DNA of 64,000 bases from Oceaniglobus ichthyenteri (lineage in GTDB: Bacteria > Pseudomonadota > Alphaproteobacteria > Rhodobacterales > Rhodobacteraceae): contig NZ_QAGK01000002.1 in NCBI RefSeq assembly GCF_003057885.1, positions 310,001-374,000 on the forward strand. Reading direction: 5' to 3'. Under the pieces are notes generated by a model that worked only from the letters and a program-made list of their open reading frames with translations, was not told where the DNA came from and made no database searches. This document shows, in pieces, positions 28,970-37,244 of the stretch (its first letter is position 1; each line of letters opens with the position of its first letter). Position numbers and translations under genes: made by a program.

Positions 28970-29599
28970 TCATGCCGCCAAAACCAATTTCCCACCGCCA
29001 AAGGCGCGCCTGTACCAATGGTTTGAAACCTCGGCGCTCAGCCCGGCCTTTTGCAACAGCGGCGCGCGCAAATCAGGGGTAAAGGCCCACAGCCCGGCGC
29101 AAATCGCCGCCCGCCCGGCGCCATCCTGCCCCAGAACGGCAGGCGGCCAGCCCAAGCGCCCGTAAACCCGCAACATCCGCGCGTCAAACACCCCAACCGC
29201 ATGGGACAGGCCCAGGTTCAACCCCACCTCAAGCCCGCCCAGCATCAACGCCGCCGAAACGTTGGGCGCGCCGCCGGGGGCCAGACAAAACCGCGTACAT
29301 TCCCAGATCTGGCTATGCCGGATCGGTTTTGGCCCGACCAGATAGGCAAAATGTTCTTCGATCATGGTGCGGCCCATGGTCGGCAAGTACCGCAGACTGC
29401 CGCCATGGGTGCCATCGGGGCGTTCCCAAATCACATAGAGCGGGTTCAAAGGATCATATTGATCGCGCTCAAACCCGTTTTCATCAACCTGAATATCCCA
29501 TTTCAGCCGGGTATGAAATTGCGCCGCGCGATCGGCAAACATGCTGTCGCGCAATCGCGGGTAACGGTTCAGGGCATCGCCAAACAAATATCGGATCAC
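28970..29599 (-). CDS. Acyl-homoserine lactone synthase, LuxI family
   Basis: A 209-residue LuxI-type enzyme that makes an acyl-homoserine lactone signal from S-adenosylmethionine and an acyl donor. Family residues are seen in 'RYPRLRDSMFADRAAQFHTRLKWDIQVDENGFERDQYD' (Arg, Phe, Trp and two Asp of the core), 'GGSLRYLPTM', and 'WECTRFCL' (Glu and Arg). I start at the GTG giving MIRYLFGD because it is preceded by AGAAGGA at 7-base spacing; the frame open to 29617 begins inside that ribosome site. The leader can fold so as to hide both the ribosome site and the start codon. The luxR gene lies just upstream on the same strand. Confidence 0.93.
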   Translation of the reverse strand: MIRYLFGDALNRYPRLRDSMFADRAAQFHTRLKWDIQVDENGFERDQYDPLNPLYVIWERPDGTHGGSLRYLPTMGRTMIEEHFAYLVGPKPIRHSQIWECTRFCLAPGGAPNVSAALMLGGLEVGLNLGLSHAVGVFDARMLRVYGRLGWPPAVLGQDGAGRAAICAGLWAFTPDLRAPLLQKAGLSAEVSNHWYRRAFGGGKLVLAA

Positions 29600-29644
29600 T
29601 GGTCTTTCCTTCTGCAATCAAGTGCAGGGAAAGATGTGGACCAG
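29599..29644 (-). promoter_or_regulatory. luxI leader hairpin that covers the ribosome site and start codon
   Basis: In the luxI transcript CUGGU (29644-29640), CUUUCC (29633-29628) and CUGCA (29627-29623) can pair with UGCAG (29616-29612), GGAAAG (29609-29604) and ACCAG (29603-29599): 16 pairs around a 6-base loop. GGAAAG belongs to the Shine-Dalgarno sequence, and the last G is the first base of the GUG start. The inner CTGCA-N6-TGCAG dyad could alternatively be a LuxR-type binding box. Confidence 0.6.
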
Positions 29645-29699
29645 CTGTGGTTAACCCGCGCTCAGCAGTGCGCGCGGTGGGTAACGGTTTGATAACGCC

Positions 29700-30422
29700 T
29701 CAGACCACCAACAGACCATAGGCCAGGGCGCGGGCAACAGCGTGGGTTGTATTGGTCGCACCCAGTTTGAACCGCGCGCTTTCGATGTAAACCCGCAAGG
29801 TGTGTTCAGAGATGGCCAGTGTATCTGCCGCCTGAGCGCGGTTCAGCCCCGTGGCCAACAGGGTCAGCGCATCAATTTCGCGCGGCGACAGTTTCTGCAC
29901 CTCGACCCGGTCAGTGCCGCGTTCGATTTCCAACGCCTTCTGGTTGATGAAATGTGCCAGCAGGATCAGATCGGCCAGATGTTCATCGCGGTAGGTTTGC
30001 CAATCCTTGTCATTGGCGCGGTGATTGATGCTGAACAGGGCAAATTGCCCGCTGGGGCCGCGAATCGGGATGGAATAGCCTTGGTTGCCAAGCCCGTTTT
30101 CGCCCGCCTCACCCAGAAACTGACGTGCGGCCTTTGGCGTCCAATCCAGTTTTTTCCAATCCACCGGATGAAAGCGGCGGTAACAGCCCAACACGACCGG
30201 ATCAAGACGCGCGTAATCCTGGGCAATATATTGATCAACCCAGCCCTGATCATAGGTCAGCGCAGCGTATTGTTCACCGGTCGAGTTGACCGAGTGATAG
30301 ACCAGATGATCGACCTCGAACTGGTCGCGGATTTCGAATATTGCGGCGTTCAGCCCTTTAAAACTTGTCACCGACGCCAGTCGTTCGATGAACCATTCGC
30401 GATTTCGACGCATGCGCACCAA
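29700..30422 (-). CDS. LuxR family quorum-sensing transcriptional regulator
   Basis: A 240-residue regulator with an N-terminal autoinducer-binding domain and a C-terminal LuxR helix-turn-helix ('LSPREIDALTLLATGLNRAQAADTLAISEHTLRVYIESARFKLGA'). The ligand-pocket residues match TraR with identical spacing: Trp61, Tyr65, Asp74, Pro75 and Trp89 ('WVDQYIAQDYARLDP...VDW'). It should bind the lactone made by the adjacent LuxI. Its first 65 bases overlap the upstream small gene, so its real start may be the ATG at 30422 or 30413. Autoregulation is likely given the dyads upstream of the operon. Confidence 0.93.
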   Translation of the reverse strand: MVRMRRNREWFIERLASVTSFKGLNAAIFEIRDQFEVDHLVYHSVNSTGEQYAALTYDQGWVDQYIAQDYARLDPVVLGCYRRFHPVDWKKLDWTPKAARQFLGEAGENGLGNQGYSIPIRGPSGQFALFSINHRANDKDWQTYRDEHLADLILLAHFINQKALEIERGTDRVEVQKLSPREIDALTLLATGLNRAQAADTLAISEHTLRVYIESARFKLGATNTTHAVARALAYGLLVV

Positions 30423-30573
30423 TCAGGGCCGGAGCCCGCCTATGTATCGACGCGATCTCGTGGGCGGCGACAAGCGCAGTTTCATCCAACTGTGCTGCCA
30501 ACGCGCCAAGATCATTGCTGGCGGCAAATTTTTTAAGGTCTGCCAGAACGTCGAGTATCCAGTCGTTTGCCAT
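30358..30573 (-). CDS. Small conserved-type protein at the head of the luxR-luxI operon
   Basis: A 71-residue protein (begins MANDWILDVLADLKKFA) preceded by a strong AGGAGAG ribosome site six bases from the ATG. The first 45 residues form a leucine/alanine-rich helix pattern; the tail overlaps luxR in another frame and is low in pattern. I recall similar short MANxWILDVLADL proteins beside luxR in other Rhodobacterales, which supports it as a real gene. Function is unknown; translation of this frame could couple to or antagonise luxR translation through the 65-base overlap. Confidence 0.65.
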   Translation of the reverse strand: MANDWILDVLADLKKFAASNDLGALAAQLDETALVAAHEIASIHRRAPALIGAHASKSRMVHRTTGVGDKF

Positions 30574-30593
30574 GTTCGACTCTCCTGCGCATT

Positions 30594-30612
30594 TATTAAC
30601 GAACCGTTAATA
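30594..30612. promoter_or_regulatory. Perfect inverted repeat upstream of the luxR operon
   Basis: TATTAACG-AAC-CGTTAATA is a perfect 8+3+8 dyad 21 bases upstream of the 71-aa gene. It is a strong operator candidate for the quorum-sensing operon. It does not look like a typical lux box. Confidence 0.5.
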
Positions 30613-30637
30613 CAACCCTAGCATGTAACAAGGATGT

Positions 30638-30649
30638 GTGAATATTCAC
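30638..30649. promoter_or_regulatory. 12 bp palindrome upstream of the luxR operon
   Basis: GTGAATATTCAC is self-complementary and lies 26 bases beyond the first dyad, in the same regulatory gap between the quorum-sensing operon and ccr. Confidence 0.35.
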
Positions 30650-30702
30650 GAAAATCAACTCCCCAGAAATAGCGAGGGGGTGATTTTCAGGTCCTTGAAA
30701 CC

Positions 30703-30725
30703 AAAAGGCCCCCACAAGGGGGGCC
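30703..30725 (-). terminator. Terminator of ccr
   Basis: A GGCCCCC/GGGGGCC stem (30707-30713 with 30719-30725) with a 5-base loop is followed on the minus strand by TTTT. It lies 26 bases beyond the ccr stop. Confidence 0.75.
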
Positions 30726-30750
30726 AGTGATTCGCCACAATGGGGCGGGC

Positions 30751-32043
30751 TTAGCGGCCTTTGGCAGCTTCGATTGTATCGTCAAAGGTGCGCAGCCCGG
30801 TGCGGGGCGATTGCACCAGCACCGCCATATTGCCCGGCTTGTGTTCATTTTGCAGCATTTTCATATGCGCATCGGGCATCTGATCCCAGGTGAATACCTC
30901 GGACATGCAAGGATCAAGCCGCCGTTCCAACATCAACTTGTTCGCGGCCGAGGCCTGTTTCAGATGGGCAAAATGGCTGCCCTGCACCCGTTTTTGATGC
31001 ATCCACAGATACCGCGCATCCAAAGTCAGGTTGAAACCGCTGGTGCCGGCACAAATCACCACCATGCCGCCCTTTTTCACCACGAACGTGGACACCGGGA
31101 ACGTCGCCTCGCCCGGATGTTCGAACACCATATCGACATTCACGCCCTTGCCGGTGATATCCCAGATCGCCTTGCCGAATTTGCGGGTTTCGGCAAACCA
31201 TTCCTTGTATTCGGGGCTGTTTACCTTGGGCATTTGCCCCCAACAGTTGAAATCCTTGCGGTTCAACACGCCCTTGGCCCCCAACGACATGACAAATTCG
31301 CGCTTGTCCTCATCGGAAATCACGCCAATCGCATTGGCCCCGGCGGTGTTGATCAACTGAATCGCATAAGACCCCAAACCGCCCGACGCGCCCCAGACCA
31401 GCACGTTCTGACCCGGCTTCAGATCATGGGGTTCATGGCCAAACAGCATCCGGTATGCGGTGGCCAGCGTCAGGGTATAACAGGCCGATTCCTCCCATGT
31501 CAGGTGTTGTGGGCGTGGCATCAACTGCTGCGCCTGCACGGTGGTGAATTGCGAAAAGCTGCCATCGGGGGTTTCATAGCCCCAAATCCGCTGACTGGGC
31601 GAATACATCGGATCGCCGCCGTTGCATTCTTCGTCGTCGCCGTCATCCTGGTTGCAGTGAATCACAACCTCATCGCCGACTTTCCAACGCTTCACCTTGT
31701 CGCCCACGGCCCACACGATGCCCGCCGCGTCAGACCCGGCAATATGATAGTCTGCCTTGTGCACATCGAACGGTGAAATCGGTACGCCCAAGCCGGCCCA
31801 CACGCCGTTGTAATTCACCCCGGCGGCCATCACCAACACGCATACTTCGTGGCTGTCGGGTTTTTTCACATCGACCACTTCGGCCTGAAATGATTTGTCC
31901 GGCGCGCCGTGACGTTCGCGGCGGATGGCCCAGGCATGCATTTGCGCCGGAACATGGCCCAAGGGGGGGATTTCACCCATTTCATATAAATCTTTGGTTT
32001 CGGCCTCATAGGTCAAAGGCGCGGTATTTGTATCCAAAGCCAT
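30751..32043 (-). CDS. ccr: Crotonyl-CoA carboxylase/reductase
   Basis: A 430-residue medium-chain dehydrogenase/reductase that reductively carboxylates crotonyl-CoA with CO2 and NADPH to ethylmalonyl-CoA, the key step of the ethylmalonyl-CoA pathway for acetyl-CoA assimilation. Diagnostic stretches are 'AGVNYNGVWAGLGVPI', 'GSDAAGIVWAVGDKVKRWKVGDEVV', 'QDDGDDEECNGGDPMYSPSQRIWGYETPDGSFSQF', the NADPH loop 'VLVWGASGGLGSYAIQL', and 'RYLWMHQKRVQGSHFAHLKQ' with the CO2-pocket His. The start is the ATG after GGAGGT. Presence of this gene implies a cell without an isocitrate lyase route or with both. Confidence 0.96.
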   Translation of the reverse strand: MALDTNTAPLTYEAETKDLYEMGEIPPLGHVPAQMHAWAIRRERHGAPDKSFQAEVVDVKKPDSHEVCVLVMAAGVNYNGVWAGLGVPISPFDVHKADYHIAGSDAAGIVWAVGDKVKRWKVGDEVVIHCNQDDGDDEECNGGDPMYSPSQRIWGYETPDGSFSQFTTVQAQQLMPRPQHLTWEESACYTLTLATAYRMLFGHEPHDLKPGQNVLVWGASGGLGSYAIQLINTAGANAIGVISDEDKREFVMSLGAKGVLNRKDFNCWGQMPKVNSPEYKEWFAETRKFGKAIWDITGKGVNVDMVFEHPGEATFPVSTFVVKKGGMVVICAGTSGFNLTLDARYLWMHQKRVQGSHFAHLKQASAANKLMLERRLDPCMSEVFTWDQMPDAHMKMLQNEHKPGNMAVLVQSPRTGLRTFDDTIEAAKGR

Positions 32044-32093
32044 CACAGGCCACCTCCGGGGTTCTGTTTCGTGCCGCAGCGCAGAATTGCGGC

Positions 32094-32118
32094 GGCGGAT
32101 AAAGATGGATTATCCGCC
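32094..32118. promoter_or_regulatory. Inverted repeat upstream of ccr
   Basis: Perfect 9 bp arms GGCGGATAA and TTATCCGCC with a 7-base spacer lie 51 bases upstream of the ccr start. No T-run follows on either strand, so an operator is more likely than a terminator. The regulator is unknown. Confidence 0.45.
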
Positions 32119-32160
32119 TATCCGCAACATTACAACCCGGTGAGGTTTGATTTTGTAATT

Positions 32161-33540
32161 TTATGTCTCTTTAGATTTGGAAAGTTGCAAATCTTCCTGC
32201 ACTGCGGCATTGGCGCGAAAATGATGCGCGATCGATGCGCCGTAAAATGCGATCACCGGCTCTTGCCCCGGCATTACAGACACAAACCCGTTATCGCACC
32301 GCACCAGGCCGCGCCGCACCAACACGGCAAGCGCGGCTGGCACATCGGACAGGCACATCACCTCGGGCATCTTGGCCAGACATGCGCAGAGCGCGGCATT
32401 TTCACGTTCCAACCGGTCGGGCGTGACCGGCCCTTGGGCCCCTTGCAGCACGGTACACACCAATGGCACGGGCAATACCGGCACCGCATGGTGCAACCGC
32501 AACATCAACGCCTTGGTGATGGCGGCCACATCCGTGGCATCGGGCACATCGCGCAAAGACAGCGGCGCGCCAAAGGCCACCGCCACATGCCCGAACCGGT
32601 GTTCGCGCCCGATCAGGCGCGCCCCGATCCAACCCAGAATCCGTGACCCATTGCGCAGAACCGATCCGCGAAACCGCCGCTTGCCCAATTCACCCGCGCG
32701 CAACAACAGGCGGTCTTCCAACACCCGGTCATAATTGAACGCCACCGGCACGAATGTGACATCGCGTTTGGCCCCGGCGATGATATAGCTCAAGAGCCCC
32801 ATTTTTACCGGTCCGGGGCGGCCATCCAACGACAACCGGCCTTCGGGAAACATCGCCTGTGTCACCCCTGCCTCGGTGGCCATTTGCACATAGCGGGCCA
32901 AAACCGTGCGATACAGCGCCGAATGCGAATGGCGGCGAATGAAATACGCGCCCATCGCCCGGATAAGCCCCGAAAGAGGCCAGACGCGCGCCCATTCCCC
33001 CACCGCATATGACAACGCAGCACGGGGGCTGACCAACCAGGTCAACAAAACATAATCCATGTTCGAACGATGGTTCACCACAAACACCACGGTCGATTGC
33101 GGGTCGATCCCGCGCAGCATGTTTTCACCGCCCTGTTCCAGCTGCACATCATACAGGCTGTTTGACAGCCAGCGCGCCGCGCGGCTGGCAAATCCGAAAT
33201 ACGCCGTGGCACTGAAACTCGGTACGATTTCGCGCGCGTATTTCTGCGCCAGCGCAAAAGCCGCATCTTCGCGCAATCCGGTGGCGCGGGCATGGTCGGC
33301 CACGGCACGCGTCACTTCGGGGTCGTAAATCAGCCGCAGAATGGTGTCGTGGCGCCGGGCAAGTTTGAAGGGCTGGATCGGTACATGCAAACGGGTGTTC
33401 AACTGCGCGACAACCCGCTCCATCCGGGCGCGCAGGAACCAGCGCACGGTGGGATTCAAAAAATGGGTGGCAAAGGTAACCGCCGCAAACAGCAGGATCA
33501 GCACCAACAACCAAACCGGAAGGGTAACGTCGGAAAACAT
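32161..33540 (-). CDS. Glycerol-3-phosphate acyltransferase-like protein (PlsC/PlsB superfamily)
   Basis: A membrane-bound acyltransferase of about 459 residues predicted to acylate a glycerophospholipid precursor. An N-terminal membrane segment ('LPVWLLVLILLFAAVTFATHFL') precedes the catalytic region. The acyltransferase motifs are present: 'NHRSNMDYVLLTWL' (H-x4-D) and 'AMFPEGRLSLDGRPGPVKMG', then 'VTFVPVAFNYDRVLED'. Length and the long N- and C-terminal extensions resemble PlsB-type glycerol-3-phosphate acyltransferases more than short PlsC. The start is uncertain: I use the ATG of MFSDVTLPVW; a GTG at 33585 is an alternative. Confidence 0.83.
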   Translation of the reverse strand: MFSDVTLPVWLLVLILLFAAVTFATHFLNPTVRWFLRARMERVVAQLNTRLHVPIQPFKLARRHDTILRLIYDPEVTRAVADHARATGLREDAAFALAQKYAREIVPSFSATAYFGFASRAARWLSNSLYDVQLEQGGENMLRGIDPQSTVVFVVNHRSNMDYVLLTWLVSPRAALSYAVGEWARVWPLSGLIRAMGAYFIRRHSHSALYRTVLARYVQMATEAGVTQAMFPEGRLSLDGRPGPVKMGLLSYIIAGAKRDVTFVPVAFNYDRVLEDRLLLRAGELGKRRFRGSVLRNGSRILGWIGARLIGREHRFGHVAVAFGAPLSLRDVPDATDVAAITKALMLRLHHAVPVLPVPLVCTVLQGAQGPVTPDRLERENAALCACLAKMPEVMCLSDVPAALAVLVRRGLVRCDNGFVSVMPGQEPVIAFYGASIAHHFRANAAVQEDLQLSKSKET

Positions 33541-33633
33541 GCGCAACGCTTGCACGGATACCCGCCCCCGTAAATGGCGATGCACCGCGGCAAATCGGTA
33601 GGTCCACGAAAAATTGCGCCAAGACGTTTCTGT

Positions 33634-33647
33634 TTGCGCTAGATCAA
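33634..33647. promoter_or_regulatory. FnrL-type box upstream of hemN
   Basis: TTGCG-CTAG-ATCAA matches the FNR consensus TTGAT-N4-ATCAA at 8 of 10 positions, with the strong right half. It lies 33 bases upstream of the hemN ATG. FnrL control of oxygen-independent coproporphyrinogen oxidase is established in Rhodobacter. The closeness to the ATG leaves little room for a class II activated start, so the site may instead repress or serve the divergent acyltransferase. Confidence 0.55.
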
Positions 33648-33680
33648 CGTCACGCCCCGAACCAGCGGCGATAAGGGGCC

Positions 33681-35033
33681 ATGGAAACGATTGATCTCAG
33701 AGCCCTCGGGCTGTTCGATGCGCGCGTGCCGCGCTATACCAGCTATCCGCCTGCCACGGTGTTTTCGCGCGACACAGGTGTCGCGCAACAGGCCGAATGG
33801 CTGGCGCAACTGAACCCGGACATTCCGGTATCGGTTTATGTTCACATCCCGTTTTGCGAACGGCTGTGCTGGTTTTGCGCCTGCCGCACCCAGGGCACCA
33901 CATCCCTTGCACCGGTGGAACGGTATCTTGCCACCCTTCTGACCGAACTGGAACTGTTGCGCCCGCTGTTGCCCAAAGGGCTGCGTATGGGGCGGCTGCA
34001 TTGGGGTGGCGGAACCCCCACGATCCTGCCGCCGGATATGATTCGCACCCTGACCCGGGCGGTGATGGATGTATTCCCCCCAACCAAAGATCTGGAATTT
34101 TCGGTGGAAATCGACCCGACATTGGTGGATCAGGCGAAAATCGATATGTTGGCCGAACAGGGAATGAACCGCGCCAGCATCGGGATTCAGGATTTCGATC
34201 CGTCGGTTCAGGCCGCCATTGGCCGTGAACAAAGCTTTGACACAACCCAAGCCTGCGTAAACATGTTGCGCGCGGCGGGTGTGGCCTCGTTGAATGCTGA
34301 TCTGGTCTATGGGCTGCCCCATCAAACCCCCGCCCGGTTTGAGGCGACGCTGAATCAGGTGCTCGGCCTGCGCCCCGATCGCGTGGCGCTGTTTGGATAT
34401 GCCCATGTGCCGCATATGGCAAAACGCCAGACGCTTATTCCCACCGATTCGCTTCCGGGGGATGTGGCGCGGTATGAGTTGGCCTGTCAGGCCGCCGAAC
34501 GGTTTGTCGCTGATGGATTTGATGCCATCGGGATTGATCATTTCGCGCGCCCGTCCGACACACTTGCCCGGGCCCGCCACAGCGGCCATTTGCGCCGTAA
34601 CTTTCAGGGGTATACGAACGACACCTGCCCAACGCTGATCGGTCTTGGTGCCTCGTCGATTTCGCAATTTCCCCAAGGGTTCCTGCAAAACGCCGCCGCG
34701 ACGCCGGCCTATACTGACCGGATTACCGCCGGACAGCTGGCGGCCCACCGGGGCCACACCCACACCGCCGATGACAAACTGCGCGCCCGGGTGATCGAGA
34801 TGATCATGTGTGATTTTCGCATTGACCTGCCCCGCCTTGAACGCGAATTCGGCGCGGTGGTCGAAACTTTGGCCAAAGACCACGACAAATTATTTGAAAC
34901 CTACGGCGTTGTGCTGACGCGCGACGCAGACAGCATCACCATCCGCCCCGAGGGCCGGCCGCTGACCCGGTTGCTGGCGCGGGTCTATGATGCCCATGAT
35001 GGGGTACAGGCGATCTATTCACAGGCATCCTAG
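33681..35033 (+). CDS. hemN: Oxygen-independent coproporphyrinogen III oxidase HemN
   Basis: A 450-residue radical SAM enzyme that decarboxylates coproporphyrinogen III to protoporphyrinogen IX without oxygen, in heme and bacteriochlorophyll synthesis. The 4Fe-4S ligands are Cys59, Cys63 and Cys66 ('HIPFCERLCWFCACR'), with the extra Cys68 seen in true HemN. The 'RVPRYTSYPPA' N-terminal substrate motif and the SAM motif 'LHWGGGTPTIL' distinguish it from HemW. Ribosome site AAGGGG. A hairpin follows the stop. Confidence 0.95.
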   Translation: METIDLRALGLFDARVPRYTSYPPATVFSRDTGVAQQAEWLAQLNPDIPVSVYVHIPFCERLCWFCACRTQGTTSLAPVERYLATLLTELELLRPLLPKGLRMGRLHWGGGTPTILPPDMIRTLTRAVMDVFPPTKDLEFSVEIDPTLVDQAKIDMLAEQGMNRASIGIQDFDPSVQAAIGREQSFDTTQACVNMLRAAGVASLNADLVYGLPHQTPARFEATLNQVLGLRPDRVALFGYAHVPHMAKRQTLIPTDSLPGDVARYELACQAAERFVADGFDAIGIDHFARPSDTLARARHSGHLRRNFQGYTNDTCPTLIGLGASSISQFPQGFLQNAAATPAYTDRITAGQLAAHRGHTHTADDKLRARVIEMIMCDFRIDLPRLEREFGAVVETLAKDHDKLFETYGVVLTRDADSITIRPEGRPLTRLLARVYDAHDGVQAIYSQAS

Positions 35034-35062
35034 GGGCCAAAACCGCCGATTTTAACGGTCAG

Positions 35063-35100
35063 AAGCAAGGAAAAACGCGACTCTGCGCTTTTTCTTGCTT
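35063..35100. terminator. Long hairpin downstream of hemN
   Basis: AAGCAAG (35063-35069) pairs with CTTGCTT (35094-35100), AAAAA with TTTTT, and CGC with GCG, giving about 15 pairs between the convergent hemN and aminotransferase genes. Its 3' arm is the start of the recurrent intergenic motif. Confidence 0.55.
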
Positions 35101-35120
35101 CAAATATCCGCGCCGCAGGC
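35088..35120 (+). repeat. Recurrent intergenic motif, copy 2
   Basis: CTTTTTCTTGCTTCAAATAT then CCGCGCCGCAGGC. It has the same order of elements as copy 1 (14302-14336), with the T/C-rich arm here forming part of a hairpin. Confidence 0.5.
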
Positions 35121-35126
35121 CGCGCG

Positions 35127-36341
35127 TCAGCGCGACTTCGCCGCTGCAGCACATACCGTGCTGGCCGCGTCCAATGCGCCTTTGCCATGGGGGATGCCCA
35201 GCGCTTTCAGCCCGGCATCGATACTGGACAACATGCCCAACACCATATGCGCATTGACATGGCCCATATGACCCACCCGGAAAAACCCTGCTGTGCCACG
35301 ATCATTGGCCTCAACCATGCCCAATCCGATGCCCAGGGTGACACCGGCATTTGCAATGGTCCAATCCCGCAGTTGATCGCCATAGGGCGCGCCAATGCGC
35401 AGGGATGTCACCGCGTGACTGCGCAGCGCGCGATCTTTGATATTCAACTCCAACGGGCCATCCCTGCCCCAGGTTTCAAACGCGGCCCAGATGGCGCGCG
35501 CCAGGGTCGCGTGCCGGTCCAGTACGTTTTCAAACCCTTCCTCGCCAATCATATCAAGCGATGCGCGCAGGCCATACAGATGATGGGTCGGAGCCGTGCC
35601 ATCGAAATAGCGCCACAGCGCGCCCGGCTCTTCAAAGCCACGCGGGCGCCAATCCCAATAGTGGCTGACGCGCTTCACGGTTTCGCGCACACGATCCGCC
35701 TTGTCGTTGAAAAACACAAACCCCAGGCCGGGTGGCACCATCAGCCCCTTTTGACAGGCCGCCACCATCACATCGACGCCCCACTCATCCATGCGAAAAT
35801 CATCGCAGGCCAGGCTGGCGATGCAATCGACCATCAACAATGCCGGATGGCCCGCGTCATCCATGGTGGTGCGCAGGGCGGCAATATCACTGCGTACCGA
35901 GGTTGAGGTATCGACCTGCACCGCCATCACCGCCTTGATCCGGTGATCGGTATCGGCGGCCAGTGCCTCGGCGACCTGCGCCATGTCGATGGGCGCGCGT
36001 TTGCCGTAATCGATGATGTCACACTCGGCGCCCAGGCTGCTGGCAACCTCGCTCCAGCCATAGGCGAACCGCCCGGTGGCCAGAACCAGAACCCGGTCGC
36101 CCGGTGACACGACGTTGGACAGGGCCGCCTCCCAGGCGCCGTGCCCGTTGCTGATATAGATGGCGCATTGGGCCGTGGTGCGGGCGATGGCCTTCAGGTC
36201 GGCGACGATGCCGGGCATCATTTCGACCAGTTCGCCCTCGTAAATGTTGGGCGCGGCGCGGTGCATCGCGTTCAGCACCCGGTCAGGCATGACCGATGGG
36301 CCGGGAATGGCAAGGTAATGGCGTCCGTTGGCAAGGGTCAT
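35127..36341 (-). CDS. Class V aminotransferase, alanine/serine--glyoxylate type
   Basis: A 404-residue PLP enzyme of fold type I, class V, related to serine-glyoxylate and alanine-glyoxylate aminotransferases. 'IPGPSVMPDRVLNAMHRAAPNIYEGEL' is the N-terminal signature. The PLP-Asp is in 'LLMVDCIASLACDDFRMDEWGVDVMVAACQKGLMVPPGLGFV', whose Lys is the Schiff base. It could serve glyoxylate/serine metabolism or purine-ureide breakdown; sequence does not decide. The ATG follows AGGAGCCGCCC; an upstream frame to 36413 is rejected. Confidence 0.88.
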   Translation of the reverse strand: MTLANGRHYLAIPGPSVMPDRVLNAMHRAAPNIYEGELVEMMPGIVADLKAIARTTAQCAIYISNGHGAWEAALSNVVSPGDRVLVLATGRFAYGWSEVASSLGAECDIIDYGKRAPIDMAQVAEALAADTDHRIKAVMAVQVDTSTSVRSDIAALRTTMDDAGHPALLMVDCIASLACDDFRMDEWGVDVMVAACQKGLMVPPGLGFVFFNDKADRVRETVKRVSHYWDWRPRGFEEPGALWRYFDGTAPTHHLYGLRASLDMIGEEGFENVLDRHATLARAIWAAFETWGRDGPLELNIKDRALRSHAVTSLRIGAPYGDQLRDWTIANAGVTLGIGLGMVEANDRGTAGFFRVGHMGHVNAHMVLGMLSSIDAGLKALGIPHGKGALDAASTVCAAAAKSR

Positions 36342-36413
36342 GGGCGGCTCCTGATGATTGGACGCAGAATTAGGGTGCCAATGCGCGGCGGTCAATCTCT
36401 GCTGTGCGGGCAT

Positions 36414-37109
36414 TCACGCAACAGTGGACCAAAACCAGATCAGGCTCAGGAATGCACCGATATTCAGCACCCGCAGCACCCGCCAAACCGCCGTATCCGG
36501 GGCATCGGGGCGGGGCCGATAATACAGTGGCCCACCGGCCCCCACCGCCAAAAGCACCGCCAGATACAGGGCCTGCGCGCGCAATCCCCCTGTTGATCCG
36601 GCAATCGCGTTCAGACACACCACCGCCACCACGCCCCCAAACACCGGATGCGCCCAATGCATCCAGCCAAAACCACCGTCCTGCCGAAAATTCCCCAAGC
36701 GTGTGAACTGCGCATCAAGCGTGGAATGGGTGGGTTTGGCCATCACCATCATCACCAGGCCAAAAATCAAACCCGCAGCCATCCACACCCGGATGGCGCG
36801 ATCATCCATGCCCGGTTGTGCATTCAGCGCATACATATAGACGCCAAAATAAACCGCGTTGCTGATCCCGATGCTCCACCGTTGCGGGTTGGCCCACAGC
36901 CCGGGGCGCAACCCGATCCTGTCACCAGTGATCAACCCCGCGCCGCTGGCCGCCAGAACTGCCAGGGCGGTGCACAGCACGGCATCGTCAGGCCGCCCGT
37001 CAAAAATGCAAAACCCATAGGTAAAGATCGCCAAAAGGCCGGTCATCGCCATCGCCACCCGGGCGGGATGGCGGCTGGCATAGGGGGCGATGGATACGGT
37101 TTGCGACAT
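36414..37109 (-). CDS. Unknown integral membrane protein
   Basis: A protein of about 231 residues with some seven hydrophobic segments, for example 'VAMAMTGLLAIFTYGFCIF', 'VLCTALAVLAASGAGLITG' and 'IWMAAGLIFGLVMMVMA'-like stretches. I do not recognise the family; a conserved-looking loop 'GWMHWAHPVFGGVVAVV' contains two His. It is followed after 72 bases by the aminotransferase on the same strand. The start at MSQTVSIAPY is the most likely; the frame is open to 37175. Confidence 0.7.
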   Translation of the reverse strand: MSQTVSIAPYASRHPARVAMAMTGLLAIFTYGFCIFDGRPDDAVLCTALAVLAASGAGLITGDRIGLRPGLWANPQRWSIGISNAVYFGVYMYALNAQPGMDDRAIRVWMAAGLIFGLVMMVMAKPTHSTLDAQFTRLGNFRQDGGFGWMHWAHPVFGGVVAVVCLNAIAGSTGGLRAQALYLAVLLAVGAGGPLYYRPRPDAPDTAVWRVLRVLNIGAFLSLIWFWSTVA

Positions 37110-37244
37110 CGGGCATCTTTGACAGCAGACATGACGCCCCTGATATACCCGCCCAGGTTTCAACAGGAACCCCAAACCACAACCAGCACTCTTTCATCTT
37201 GAGGGCCAAGCCGCTAGCTACGCAGCAATCAAAGGATTGCGCCC

